DNA of 64,000 nucleotides, from contig JAUIJE010000007.1 of assembly GCA_030431455.1 (NCBI GenBank), positions 398,973 to 462,972 on the forward strand, in the 5' to 3' direction. This document shows, piece by piece, positions 10,878 to 19,463 of this stretch. This DNA is from a bacterium (GTDB taxonomy: Bacteria > Myxococcota > UBA727 > JAUIJE01). Within the stretch, counting starts at the first letter, position 1. Every line of letters begins with the position of its first letter. Made by a program: the position numbers and the translations under genes. The notes under the pieces were generated by a model. The model searched no databases and was not told the DNA's origin. It saw only the letters and a list, made by a program, of their open reading frames with translations.

Positions 10878-11257
10878 CCGGGGCCGCCGGCCGCGGGGGG
10901 GTCGTCGTCGAGCAACCACACGTCGGCCGCGAGCATGCTCGCCCCCAGGGCGAACAACACCGCGGCCGCGCTGGTCACGAAGAGGCCGGTGAGCAATTGG
11001 GCATAGGGCCGGATGTCGTCAAACAACTGCTCGTTCTCTCGAACGGCAAACAGCGCCAAGCCGGCGGCCATCACCCCCACCGACAGCCCGATGCAAAACG
11101 CGCCCGCCACCCCCAAGGCCCCCACCGAAAAGCCTCGCTCGACGTCGGGGGCCGCTTCGGCGGGCGCGGCCTCCGCTCCCGCCGCCACCGCCGGCCGATG
11201 AAGGCCCATTGTGCCCAAAAGCCCCACGAGGACCATGACGATGAACGAACGCGACAC
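10700..11257 (-). CDS. Putative small membrane protein with signal peptide
   Basis: Open frame of 185 codons. The first about 25 residues form a signal peptide (MSRSFIVMVLVGLLGTMGLH..VAAGAEA). Two hydrophobic helices follow (about 45-70 and 86-112), then AADVWLLDDDPPAAGG. This N-terminal 120-residue part looks like a real protein. The remaining 60 codons lie antisense to the end of the MBL-fold gene and look like read-through composition (Ser/Arg-rich). No stop occurs between, so either the gene truly overlaps by 178 bp or the true end has been lost. Confidence refers to the N-terminal part. Confidence 0.45.
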   Translation of the reverse strand: MSRSFIVMVLVGLLGTMGLHRPAVAAGAEAAPAEAAPDVERGFSVGALGVAGAFCIGLSVGVMAAGLALFAVRENEQLFDDIRPYAQLLTGLFVTSAAAVLFALGASMLAADVWLLDDDPPAAGGPGQSERVSPSRATTVSAKRRRARSPSPSRKTSSWPGSWWNRHKVLTPAFSAIAAPASNVE

Positions 11258-11324
11258 GTGTCACCCGCTTTCCGGTGATGGCCATCTCTTCCAACATCAC
11301 GCGGCCTGGGTCAAACTCCTCGAC

Positions 11325-12845
11325 ATGGAACGCGGTCGTACCCGCATCGGCACCAACCCCAAGATCAACTCCCTCGCGTCGGCCGCGGCCCCGTACCTGA
11401 CCCGCGGCGTGGAGCTCAACGACTTGCTCGCGGCCCTCGTCGACACCATCGTCAAAAACCTCGACGCCGACCGCGGCACCCTCTACCTCGTCGAAGGCAA
11501 AGCCCGGCGGGTGACGTCGATCATCGCGCACCTCCCCGAGCTCGAACAAATCCGGCTCAACCTCGGCGAGGGCATCGCGGGCTGGGTCGCCCAACAAGAC
11601 CAACCGGTGCGCACCGACGACCCCGGGCTCGACGAACGGTTCAACGACACCGTCGACAAAAAGACCGGCTACAAGACCACCTCGATGCTCACCGTCCCCA
11701 TCCGCGACACCGGGGGGCGCGTCATCGGGGTGCTGCAGCTGCTCAACAAAAAGTCGGGGCCCTTCACCGCGGACGACGAGACCCCCGCCCTCGAGCTCGC
11801 GGCCCAGGCCGGCCGGGTGCTCGAGTGCACCAGCCTCTACGCCGAGCTCAAACAAAGCCCCATCGGGGGCGCCGACGACGAGGCGAGCGCCGGCCCCCTC
11901 ACCTACCGCTTCAACCAGATCGTGGGGGAGTCAGACGCGATGCAGCGCGTGTACGGCCTCGTCGAGAAGGCCGCCCGGACCGACGCGTCGGTGCTGCTCA
12001 CCGGGGAAAGCGGCACCGGCAAGGAGCTCATCGCGCGGGCGGTGCACATCAACAGCCCCCGCAAGCGCGAACGTTTCGTCAAGGTCGACTGCACCACCTT
12101 GCCCGAGGCCTTGATCGAAAACGAACTGTTCGGGCATGAAAAAGGCGCGTTCACCGGGGCCGACCGCACGGTGCCGGGCAAGTTCGAGGTGGCGCACAAA
12201 GGCACCCTGTTCATCGACGAGATCGGCGAACTCCCGCTCAAGTTGCAGGGCAAGCTGCTGCGGGTGTTGCAAGACCGCGAGTTCGAGCGGGTGGGCGGCA
12301 CGACGACGATCCAGACCAACATCCGCGTCATCTGCGCGACCCACCGCAACCTGATGGACATGGTCGCGCAAGGCAGCTTCCGCGAGGATTTGTACTACCG
12401 GATTCGGGTGGTGCCGGTGGCTTTGCCGCCCCTGCGGGACCGCGGGCGAAAAGACCTGATGCGCCTGGTCGAACACTTCCTGGACAAGTTTTCTCGTCGA
12501 CACGGTCGACCGATCTCGCGCATCACCGACGAGGCGCTGGCCGCGCTGTCAGGGTATCCGTTCCCCGGCAACATCCGCGAACTGGAAAACTGCATCGAGT
12601 CCGCGGTGGTGCTCTGCGACGACGCGGTGATCGACGAGAGCGACCTTCCCCTGCCCCACGTGCGCCGGCGGCCCACGGCGTCGGCGGCGGGCGGCGACGG
12701 CTTGGGCGACCCAGACCTGAGCCTGGCCGACGTCGAGCGGCTGCACATCCAGCGGGTGCTCGACGCGGTGGGGGGCAACCAAAGCGAAGCCGCGCGGCGG
12801 TTGGGCATCGGGCGCAACACCCTCGCGCGCAAGCTCACGGACTGA
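11325..12845 (+). CDS. Sigma-54-dependent transcriptional activator (GAF-AAA-Fis)
   Basis: 506 residues from the chosen ATG. An N-terminal GAF sensor domain covers about 25-170 (ADRGTLYLVE...GEGIAGWVA...MLTVPIRD.GGRVIGVLQLLNK). The AAA+ sigma-54 interaction domain has Walker A GESGTGKE (227-234), the sigma-54 contact loop GAFTGA (274-279) and Walker B LFIDE (295-299). A C-terminal Fis-type HTH reads QSEAARRLGIGRNTLARKL. It activates promoters recognised by RpoN in response to a GAF ligand. Alternative starts are at 11211, 11235 and 11241; 11325 is preferred because it opens at the GAF lead-in and leaves room for the divergent gene ending at 11257. It lacks a receiver domain. Followed by a lipoprotein hydrolase gene. 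Confidence 0.9.
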   Translation: MERGRTRIGTNPKINSLASAAAPYLTRGVELNDLLAALVDTIVKNLDADRGTLYLVEGKARRVTSIIAHLPELEQIRLNLGEGIAGWVAQQDQPVRTDDPGLDERFNDTVDKKTGYKTTSMLTVPIRDTGGRVIGVLQLLNKKSGPFTADDETPALELAAQAGRVLECTSLYAELKQSPIGGADDEASAGPLTYRFNQIVGESDAMQRVYGLVEKAARTDASVLLTGESGTGKELIARAVHINSPRKRERFVKVDCTTLPEALIENELFGHEKGAFTGADRTVPGKFEVAHKGTLFIDEIGELPLKLQGKLLRVLQDREFERVGGTTTIQTNIRVICATHRNLMDMVAQGSFREDLYYRIRVVPVALPPLRDRGRKDLMRLVEHFLDKFSRRHGRPISRITDEALAALSGYPFPGNIRELENCIESAVVLCDDAVIDESDLPLPHVRRRPTASAAGGDGLGDPDLSLADVERLHIQRVLDAVGGNQSEAARRLGIGRNTLARKLTD

Positions 12846-12887
12846 CGAGGCCGCCCCCGCGACGGTAGACTGGCGCGGGAGGCAGGC

Positions 12888-14099
12888 ATGGCGGGGCGAC
12901 GGCTGGGGCTTTTTCTGGTGTGGGGCACATTGGTGTGGACCGGGTGCCCGGCCGGCCCACAGGGGCCCGACGCCGGCGATGGCGACGGCGACGGTGACGG
13001 GGATGGCGATGGACCGGATGCGGGGGCGTTCGTCGACGGGGGCGCGGGGGTGGACGGCGGGGCCGGCACCGACGCGGGCATCGACTGCGCGGCCTGGCGC
13101 GCCGGCCTCGAGGCCGAGATGGACACCATCCTCGGCGGGCTCAGCACCGACGTGGACTTCACCTACGCCATCGAAGCCGCGGACGGCGCCACCTACCAAC
13201 ACGCCCGGGGCGCGTCCTCGCTCGACACGGTCTACGAGTCCGCCTCGTCGTCGAAGTGGCCGAGCGCGGCGATCATCCTCTGGGTGGTCGAGCGCGGGCT
13301 CGACGTCGGCGGGGTCCCGTTCGACCTCGACAGCACCCCGGCCGACTTTGTGCCCGGCTGGCCCATTCCCGACGACGACTCGTTGGCGGGGGTGCAGCTT
13401 CGCCACCTGCTCAACTTCACCTCCGGGCTGCACGACAACCTGCCCTGCGTGCAGACCTTCGCGGTGGGGGTCTCATTTGACCAATGCGTCACCCAGATCG
13501 GCGAAGACCACATCGGAACCGGGCGCACGCCAGGCACACAGTTTCATTATTCGGGCAACCATCTCCAGGTCGCGGGCCGGATGGCGATGACCGCGATGGG
13601 CACCGACGACTGGCAGGACGTGTTCGATGCGTTTCGGTCCGCCACCCAGCTATTCCCCAATTCCGCCTACGATCTCCCCCTCCCGGCCAAGCCGCGCCTG
13701 GCCGGGGGCATGCACTGGACCGGGAACGACTACCTCGCGTTTTTGCGCGCCCTGCGCGACGGCGCCATCCTGTCCCCGGCCCGGCAGGACGCGATGCTGA
13801 GCGACCAACTCGCGGGGGCGGTGATCGACTACTCCCCGGCCTACGAGGGGCTCGGCGAGGACTGGCATTACGGCTACGGGGGTTGGATCGAGTGCCCCGC
13901 GGACCCCTTCGACTGCGACACGGGGCTGCCGCGGACCTCGTGTGCCGGGGCCTACGGGGCCTACCCGTTCTACGACCGGGCCCGGGACGCGATCGGCCTG
14001 GTGGCCCGGCAAGGCGCGATCGGGACCTTTCAGCAGGGGGCGCTGGTGGCGCGAAGCGTACAAACCCAATTCGAGGCCTGGGCCGCCTGCCCACCCTGA
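12888..14099 (+). CDS. Beta-lactamase/DD-peptidase-like serine hydrolase, lipoprotein with Gly-Asp linker
   Basis: 403 residues. Lipoprotein signal ending WTG-Cys20, then a linker with six Gly-Asp pairs (12975-13010) and Asp/Ala/Gly-rich sequence to about 65. The catalytic domain has S-S-S-K (120-123) as the SxxK nucleophile/base motif and a GTQFHYSGNHL segment in the place of the YxN motif. A C-terminal GYGGWIECP with several Cys residues suggests disulphides. This is the class C beta-lactamase / D-aminopeptidase fold (serine hydrolase family). It is likely exported and anchored at a membrane surface; the substrate is unknown. It lies 42 bp after the sigma-54 activator gene, which may regulate it (inference). 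Confidence 0.85.
   Translation: MAGRRLGLFLVWGTLVWTGCPAGPQGPDAGDGDGDGDGDGDGPDAGAFVDGGAGVDGGAGTDAGIDCAAWRAGLEAEMDTILGGLSTDVDFTYAIEAADGATYQHARGASSLDTVYESASSSKWPSAAIILWVVERGLDVGGVPFDLDSTPADFVPGWPIPDDDSLAGVQLRHLLNFTSGLHDNLPCVQTFAVGVSFDQCVTQIGEDHIGTGRTPGTQFHYSGNHLQVAGRMAMTAMGTDDWQDVFDAFRSATQLFPNSAYDLPLPAKPRLAGGMHWTGNDYLAFLRALRDGAILSPARQDAMLSDQLAGAVIDYSPAYEGLGEDWHYGYGGWIECPADPFDCDTGLPRTSCAGAYGAYPFYDRARDAIGLVARQGAIGTFQQGALVARSVQTQFEAWAACPP
12975..13010 (+). repeat. Gly-Asp coding hexanucleotide repeat (6 units)
   Basis: Six GGN-GAY units of period 6 inside the serine-hydrolase lipoprotein gene, encoding the linker just after the lipidated Cys. It is the shortest of four such arrays in the window. 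Confidence 0.85.
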
Positions 14100-14139
14100 C
14101 GCCCATTTGGCTCGAGCCGCGCGTGGGCTAGAGGCGGTT

Positions 14140-14964
14140 GTGCCCAAAGAACGCCGCTATTCCGATCAGGAAGTGTCCGCGCTGCTGGCGCGGGCGGCCG
14201 ACCTGTCCGTCGAACAGAACAAAGGCGGCCTGTCGCTGACCGAGGTCGAGCGCATCGCGCAAGAGGCCGGCCTCGACGCGGCCCTGGTGCGCCAGGCCGC
14301 GGCCGAGCTCGCCCGCGGGGCCGCCCCCACCCGGGCGGGGACGACCACGACGTGGCAAAAGCTGTTCGGCAAGGTGCGGCTGCGCTTCGAGACCGTGGTC
14401 CCGGGCGAGATGGACGAGGCCGCGCACGAGGACCTCTTCGACGCCGTGCAGGAACATTTGGGCCTGCCCGGCACGCTCAACCGCGCCGGCCGCGCGTTCT
14501 CGTGGACGCTCACCCCGGGGGCCAACGGCGGGCGGTCGTTGACCATCCACGTCTCCCCCAAGGGCGGCCAGACCGTGGTCCGGGTCGAGGAGCGCCTCGG
14601 CAATCTCGCCGGCGGGCTGTACGGCGGCCTGTTCGGCGGGGCCGGCGGGGGCCTGTCGCCCATGGCCGGGCTCGGGGGGGCCGCGCTGTTCGGTCCCGTG
14701 GGCGCGGTGCTCGGGGTCGCGGCCACGTTGGCCCTGACCCTGGCCGGGACCCGCGCGCTCTATGGCAAGCTGGCCGGCAACCGCGAGGAGGACCTCGCCC
14801 GATTGTTCGAAGCGTTGACCGACATCGTGGCCGAGCACGCGGTGACCGACGAATCCGCGCTCGCCGCGGCCAAGGAGCGGCAGGGGCTCTTGCCCGCGGC
14901 GGCCGCCGAGGAGCCGGTGCCGGTGGCGCAGACGGTGGACGCGGCGCTCACCCGAGAGGGGTGA
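14140..14964 (+). CDS. Hypothetical protein with SHOCT-like N-terminus and Gly-rich membrane hairpin
   Basis: 274 residues from a GTG at 14140 with TAGAGGCG just upstream. The first about 55 residues (YSDQEVSALLARAADL ... GLSLTEVERIAQEAGLD) are a short helical domain. I have seen this kind at the head of many membrane or kinase-associated proteins in Myxococcota and Gemmatimonadota; there is no firm name. The middle (70-155) looks like a beta sandwich, and residues about 160-215 form a Gly/Ala/Leu-rich hydrophobic region (GGLYGGLFGGAGGG...). The C-terminus is helical and acidic. Function unknown. It is co-oriented with the small membrane ORF at 15117. Confidence 0.62.
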   Translation: MPKERRYSDQEVSALLARAADLSVEQNKGGLSLTEVERIAQEAGLDAALVRQAAAELARGAAPTRAGTTTTWQKLFGKVRLRFETVVPGEMDEAAHEDLFDAVQEHLGLPGTLNRAGRAFSWTLTPGANGGRSLTIHVSPKGGQTVVRVEERLGNLAGGLYGGLFGGAGGGLSPMAGLGGAALFGPVGAVLGVAATLALTLAGTRALYGKLAGNREEDLARLFEALTDIVAEHAVTDESALAAAKERQGLLPAAAAEEPVPVAQTVDAALTREG

Positions 14965-15116
14965 GCGGGCGGATCTGTCCCCCGGGGTGCAGGCAGATTG
15001 TCGCGCCCCTTCCTCGCCGCCGCGGCAAGTTGCCGGGGGCCGCGAACAAACCGCGGCGCCAAGCCACCGAAAAGCTGGTTCTGGTTTTGCAGTGATGCTC
15101 CCCACCAGGGGGACAC

Positions 15117-15281
15117 ATGCTCAAGATTGTGCTCAAGACGTATCTGATGACCGCGCTGTCGGTGCTGCTGTTCGCGGCGTCGGCGATGGCCTTCCCGTTC
15201 GCGTTCGTGGCCATCCTCGTGCTCATGATGGCGCCGGCGGTGGTGGCGGGGCTGTTCCCCGGGGCGGGCTCATCGGAGTAG
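15117..15281 (+). CDS. Small hydrophobic membrane protein, 54 aa
   Basis: A short ORF: ATG at 15117 preceded by AGGGGGACAC (good Shine-Dalgarno, 4-8 nt spacing), ending TAG at 15281. It encodes MLKIVLKTYLMTALSVLLF... with two near-contiguous hydrophobic segments (residues 10-24 and 26-47) and a short polar tail GAGSSE. Its codons are GC3-rich, as in real genes here. It overlaps the 3' end of the convergent gene at 15270 by 12 bp. No homologue recognised. Confidence 0.5.
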   Translation: MLKIVLKTYLMTALSVLLFAASAMAFPFAFVAILVLMMAPAVVAGLFPGAGSSE

Positions 15282-16061
15282 GCGGGCGATGGCGTCGGCG
15301 TACGCGCGGGCCTCGCGCTCATAAGGCGTGACCCCGCCGGCCTGGGCGCGCTCCAAGAACCCGCGCAGGGCGTGGGCGGCCTCGGTGGGGGCGGTCGCGG
15401 CGTGGGCGGCAAAACTGTGCAGAGCGGTCTCGACCTCGCGCCACCGGTCGCGCCAAATCTCGGCCCAAGCGTGGTTGGCGTCGTCGTAGGCGGAGATGAG
15501 CCGCTCGTTCTCGTCGCCCGCCGTCGGGGTGGCCATGGCCCGGGCGCGCTCTTGCTGAAAAAAAGCGACAAAGCCGGCGCGGTCTTCGCGCCACTGGGCC
15601 ACCCGGGCCGGGTCGGCCAAGTACCGATCGGCCCAGATCTCGAACGAGAACGTGCGGTCCCGCAGGCCGGGCACGGCAAAATAGATGAACACCTCGGAGC
15701 ACAGGCTCGCGTCGCGTTCGTTTTCCCAGATGCGCCGGGCGAAGGCCGCGTCCTCGTCGTGGGGGGCGTACACCAGGTCAGCGGCGTGGACGTACTCGTG
15801 CAGGTAGTACAGGTCCGAGATCGCGTCGTTCGTGTATTCGTCCCGGTGCGGAACCACGCCCATCCAGGTCAAAAAGTGCGACCGCTCCATGCGCGGCTCG
15901 CTGAGGTCACACCACAGCCGCGGCAGCCGGGCGAAGCGGCGCACAATGTCGTTCACATAGCCACCGGGCGCGTGGTGGGCGGCGCGGAACAGGTCGGTGC
16001 GCCAGAGCGCGCGCACGTGTTCGACGGTGCCGTCCCCGACGGTGACGGTGACGTTCTTCAC
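15270..16061 (-). CDS. Putative HExxH protein coupled to a PLP enzyme
   Basis: 263 residues from a GTG at 16061 that overlaps the stop codon of the upstream PLP-enzyme gene by 4 bp (GTGA), so the two are probably translated together. It has no signal peptide. The clearest motif is LHEYVHAADL with H88-E89-x-x-H92, a zincin-like HExxH, in a helix; the third zinc ligand is not obvious. The protein is rich in Trp/Arg/Tyr and helical in its second half (repeated ERARAMATP, WREVETALHSF). Family unknown. It could be a metalloprotein or a non-catalytic partner of the PLP enzyme. Confidence 0.65.
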   Translation of the reverse strand: MKNVTVTVGDGTVEHVRALWRTDLFRAAHHAPGGYVNDIVRRFARLPRLWCDLSEPRMERSHFLTWMGVVPHRDEYTNDAISDLYYLHEYVHAADLVYAPHDEDAAFARRIWENERDASLCSEVFIYFAVPGLRDRTFSFEIWADRYLADPARVAQWREDRAGFVAFFQQERARAMATPTAGDENERLISAYDDANHAWAEIWRDRWREVETALHSFAAHAATAPTEAAHALRGFLERAQAGGVTPYEREARAYADAIARLLR

Positions 16062-17050
16062 CGGGCGGCCCCCTGCCCTTTGATGCGCGCATCGAGCCCG
16101 GGGGTGAGGCAGTACCGCGGCCCCTCCGCCCGGGCGAACGCGGCCGGCCCGGTGGGGCTGTGGGCGAGCAGGACCACGTCGCTGGCGGTGACCGCGGCGC
16201 CGGTGGCGGCGGCGAGCTCGGCCACCAGTGCGTCCTGGTGGGGGCGGTATTTCTGCGGAATCTCGTCCAGACCATGGGACTGCATGAGCGCGGTGCCGTA
16301 GCGCAGGGAGAGCAAGTTCTTGAACCACACGTTGCCGTACATCGACGGCCGCTCCGCGGTGCAGAGCACGCCCCCGACGCGGTGGTAGTAGACCCCGAAC
16401 ACTTTGCTCAACGAGAAGAACAGCGTGTCGATGCTGGGCGAACCCAATGGGACTGCATACGCACGGCCCGACCCGATGCAGCCCACGTAGCAGAGGTCGA
16501 GGGCGACGCGCACGGTGGGGTGGCGCTGGGCGAGATGGGCCAAGAACGGCCCGAGCCCGTCCCAGACATTGCCGTCGATGCTGCTGGGGGCGCTGATGAA
16601 GAATCGGTCGTGAGGCCCCACGTGCTCGTCGAGGGAGGCGGCGAAATCGATGCGAGGGTGCCGCACCACCCGGCAATGATAGGCCGCGGCGAACGCGGGA
16701 AAACCCTCGTACTCCCCGTCGAAGATGTGCATCACCGGCTCGCGGCCGGCCTGGCGGGCCTCGGCCACGTGCACCGCCACCGCGTCGCGGATGGCCTCGG
16801 ACGAGCCCGCGGAGACATAGCGGTGGGCGAACCGGGCGAAGTCCACGTCGGCCACCGGCTTGACCCAGTCGCGCCAGGTCTCGAGCAGCTCGTGGTGCAT
16901 CGGGTCCTGGTGTTTTTCCCAGGCGCGCTCGTACATGTCCCCGAGCGCGGGGGTGGTGCGCAGCCGGTCAAACGCCGCCCGGGTCTCGGGGTACACCAGC
17001 GAATAGACGGTGGGGATGACCCCGAGCGAAGCCAGCGCGTCGTCGTGCAT
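16058..17050 (-). CDS. PLP-dependent aminotransferase-fold enzyme
   Basis: 330 residues with the fold-type I landmarks. SAGSSEAI (81-88) fits the cofactor phosphate loop. SAPSSIDGN (153-161) resembles the Asn-containing substrate loop. ALDLCYVG (183-190) gives the Asp and Tyr that contact the pyridine ring, and FFSLSKVFGVYYHRVGG has Lys216 as the internal aldimine lysine. The substrate is unknown; it is shorter than typical class I/II aminotransferases (about 390). It forms a tight two-gene unit with the following HExxH protein. It carries one exact copy of the dispersed TGCA-N4-CATTG word (16445-16457). Confidence 0.78.
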   Translation of the reverse strand: MHDDALASLGVIPTVYSLVYPETRAAFDRLRTTPALGDMYERAWEKHQDPMHHELLETWRDWVKPVADVDFARFAHRYVSAGSSEAIRDAVAVHVAEARQAGREPVMHIFDGEYEGFPAFAAAYHCRVVRHPRIDFAASLDEHVGPHDRFFISAPSSIDGNVWDGLGPFLAHLAQRHPTVRVALDLCYVGCIGSGRAYAVPLGSPSIDTLFFSLSKVFGVYYHRVGGVLCTAERPSMYGNVWFKNLLSLRYGTALMQSHGLDEIPQKYRPHQDALVAELAAATGAAVTASDVVLLAHSPTGPAAFARAEGPRYCLTPGLDARIKGQGAAR

Positions 17051-17116
17051 GCCCGCAGGCTAGCACGGGCCCTGGTCGGGCCCGGCGGGGTGCCTCAGCC
17101 TGCGGCGGGCAAAAGG

Positions 17117-18271
17117 TCAGCCATGGGCGGCGAGGACCTCGCGGGCGATCACGATGCGCTGGACCTCGCTGGTGCCTTCGTAGATGCGCGTGACCCGCGC
17201 GTCCCGGTAGAGCCGCTCGATGGGGTAGTCCTCGACGTAGCCGTAGCCCCCATGCAATTGCAACATGCGGTCCACGATGCGGCCGCAGGACTCGGTGGCC
17301 CAGAGCTTGGCCATGGACGAGGCTTTGCTCGACCGGCCGGTGCGGGCGTTCTCGTCGGCGGCGCGGAGCATGAGCAGCCAGGCCGCGTCGAGCTCCTGGC
17401 GCGAGTCCGCGATGGCGAACTGCGACGCCTGAAAGGTCGTCACCGGGGTGCCGAACGCTTTGCGCTCGAGCGCGTAGCGCACGCCCTCGTCGATGGCGGC
17501 TTCGGCGATGCCGATGGCCTGGGCGGCGATGCCGATGCGCCCGCCGTCAAGGCCCGCGAGGGCGATCTTGTAGCCCTCGCCGAGGTCGCCGATCATGTTG
17601 CGCGCGGGCACCCGGCAGCCTTCGAACACCAACGGCACGGTGTTGGAGCTGCGCAGGCCCATCTTGCGCTCGGGCTCGCCCACGGTGAGGCCCGGCGTGC
17701 CCCGCTCGACGAGGAAACACGTGATGTTGCGGCCCTCGCCCTCGGTCCGCGCGAACACGATGTGAAATGGGGCATAGCCACCGTTGGTGATCCACTGCTT
17801 GGCCCCGTCGATGACGTAGTCATCGCCGTCTCGTCGGGCGGTGGTGGACAGGGCCGCGGCGTCCGACCCCGCGCCGGGCTCGCTCAGGCAAAAACTCCCC
17901 GCGCCGCTCTTGCCGAGCAGGTAGGGCGCGAGGTGTGCTTTTTTCTGCTCGTCGTTGCCGAACCGCGAGAGCACATCCGCGGCGAGGTTGCACACCGCGC
18001 AGGTGACCGCGGTGGACGCGCAGGCTTTGGCCAGCGCGGCGATGACCAGGCCGTAACTGACCATGTCCGCTTCCGAGCCCCCGTCGTCGGCCGGCACCTT
18101 GATGCCGAGCAGGCCGAGCTCGCCGAGCTTCTGCACGATGTCGGCGGGGAACGTATGGGTCCGGTCGCGCTCGGCCGCGGAGGGCGCCACCTGGTGGGTG
18201 GCGAACTGCTCCGCGGTCTGGGCGATCAGCTTCTGCTCCTCGGTGAGCAGGTCGGCAAAGGGCAACGCCAT
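17117..18271 (-). CDS. Acyl-CoA dehydrogenase (second of a tandem pair)
   Basis: 384 residues, flavin-dependent acyl-CoA dehydrogenase (butyryl/short-chain type). It contains FCLSEPGAGSDAAAL and YVIDGAKQWITNGG, the FAD/substrate signatures. The C-terminal catalytic block reads LHGGYGYVEDYPIERLYRDARVTRIYEGTSEVQRIV, where the Glu of YEGTSE is the catalytic base of this class. A GAGGAG Shine-Dalgarno precedes the ATG at 18271. It is the last gene of the beta-oxidation operon, 13 bp after its paralogue. It passes electrons to ETF, whose genes are not in the window. Confidence 0.93.
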   Translation of the reverse strand: MALPFADLLTEEQKLIAQTAEQFATHQVAPSAAERDRTHTFPADIVQKLGELGLLGIKVPADDGGSEADMVSYGLVIAALAKACASTAVTCAVCNLAADVLSRFGNDEQKKAHLAPYLLGKSGAGSFCLSEPGAGSDAAALSTTARRDGDDYVIDGAKQWITNGGYAPFHIVFARTEGEGRNITCFLVERGTPGLTVGEPERKMGLRSSNTVPLVFEGCRVPARNMIGDLGEGYKIALAGLDGGRIGIAAQAIGIAEAAIDEGVRYALERKAFGTPVTTFQASQFAIADSRQELDAAWLLMLRAADENARTGRSSKASSMAKLWATESCGRIVDRMLQLHGGYGYVEDYPIERLYRDARVTRIYEGTSEVQRIVIAREVLAAHG

Positions 18272-18284
18272 GGTCCGCTCCTCG

Positions 18285-19430
18285 TCAGCCGTAGGCTTTG
18301 AGCACTTGGCCGGCGATGACCAACCGCTGAATCTCGCTCGTGCCTTCGTAAATCTCGGTGATGCGCGCGTCGCGGTAGTGCCGCTCGACCGGGTACTCGG
18401 TGACGTAGCCGTTGCCGCCAAAGATTTGGATCGCTTGGTGGGCGACGAACGTCGACGTCTCCGAAGCGGCGAGTTTGGCCATGGCCGCTTCTTTGGTGTA
18501 GCGGCCGCCTTGGTCCTTGAGCATCGCCGCCCGCCAGGTCAAAAGCCGCGCGGCCTCGAGCCGGGTGGCCATGTCCGCGAGCTTGAACTGGATGGCCTGC
18601 AGCTTGGCGATGGGCGCGCCGAAGGCTTGGCGCTCCAGGGCATAGCCGGTGGCGGCGTCGAGGGCGGCCTGGGCGATGCCGAGGGCCTGGCTGGCAATGC
18701 CAATGCGTCCGCCGTCCAAGGTCCCCATGGCGATCTTGAAGCCAAACCCGGGCTCGCCCAGCATGCTGTCCTTGGGGAGCTTGCAGTCTTCAAAGATGAG
18801 GTTGCACGTCGAGGACGCGCGGATGCCGAGCTTGTCCTCTTTTTTGCCCAGGCTGAGCCCAGGGGTGGGCATCGGCACCAAGAACGCGCTGATGCCTTTG
18901 TGCTTGAGCGCGCGGTCGGTGGTGGCGAACACGATGGCCGCGTCCGCCTCGTAGCCGTTGGTGATCCAGCTCTTGGTGCCGTTGAGCAGCCAGTGGTCGC
19001 CTTTGTCCTCGGCCACGGTGCGGGCCGCGCCGGCGTCGGAGCCGTTGCCCGGCTCGGACAGCGCGAAGCAGCCGAGCTTTTCCCCCGACGCGAACGGCTT
19101 GAGCCAGGTCTCCTTCTGGGCGTCGGTGGCGTACTTGCTGACCGGGTCGCAGTACAGGGAGTTGTTGACGCTCATGATCACGCCGGTCGACGCGCAGCCG
19201 CGCGAAATCTCTTCCATGGCGATGGCGTAGGCGAGGTTGTCGAGGCCGGTGCCGCCCCACTCCTCGGGCACGGCCACGCCCATCAGGCCGAGCTCGACGA
19301 GCTTTTGCACCTGCTCCTTGGGGTAGCGGTGTTCGCGATCGCATTCCGCCGCCTTGGGGGCGAGTTCTTTGTCGGCGAGGGCGCGGCAGGTGCTGCGCAA
19401 CATGTCGTGGGTTTCGGAGAGCTCAAACAT
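18285..19430 (-). CDS. Acyl-CoA dehydrogenase (first of a tandem pair)
   Basis: 381 residues. Same family as its downstream neighbour, with [28 protein letters not shown] and the C-terminal [36 protein letters not shown] block carrying the catalytic Glu. The two copies differ enough to suggest distinct chain-length or electron-flow roles rather than a recent duplication. The operon order (thiolase, hydroxyacyl-CoA dehydrogenase, enoyl hydratase, two acyl-CoA dehydrogenases) suggests short-chain (butanoate-type) fatty-acid metabolism. Confidence 0.93.
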   Translation of the reverse strand: MFELSETHDMLRSTCRALADKELAPKAAECDREHRYPKEQVQKLVELGLMGVAVPEEWGGTGLDNLAYAIAMEEISRGCASTGVIMSVNNSLYCDPVSKYATDAQKETWLKPFASGEKLGCFALSEPGNGSDAGAARTVAEDKGDHWLLNGTKSWITNGYEADAAIVFATTDRALKHKGISAFLVPMPTPGLSLGKKEDKLGIRASSTCNLIFEDCKLPKDSMLGEPGFGFKIAMGTLDGGRIGIASQALGIAQAALDAATGYALERQAFGAPIAKLQAIQFKLADMATRLEAARLLTWRAAMLKDQGGRYTKEAAMAKLAASETSTFVAHQAIQIFGGNGYVTEYPVERHYRDARITEIYEGTSEIQRLVIAGQVLKAYG

Positions 19431-19463
19431 GCGTCGAATCCAATGCTGCAGGAGGGTCGAGGG

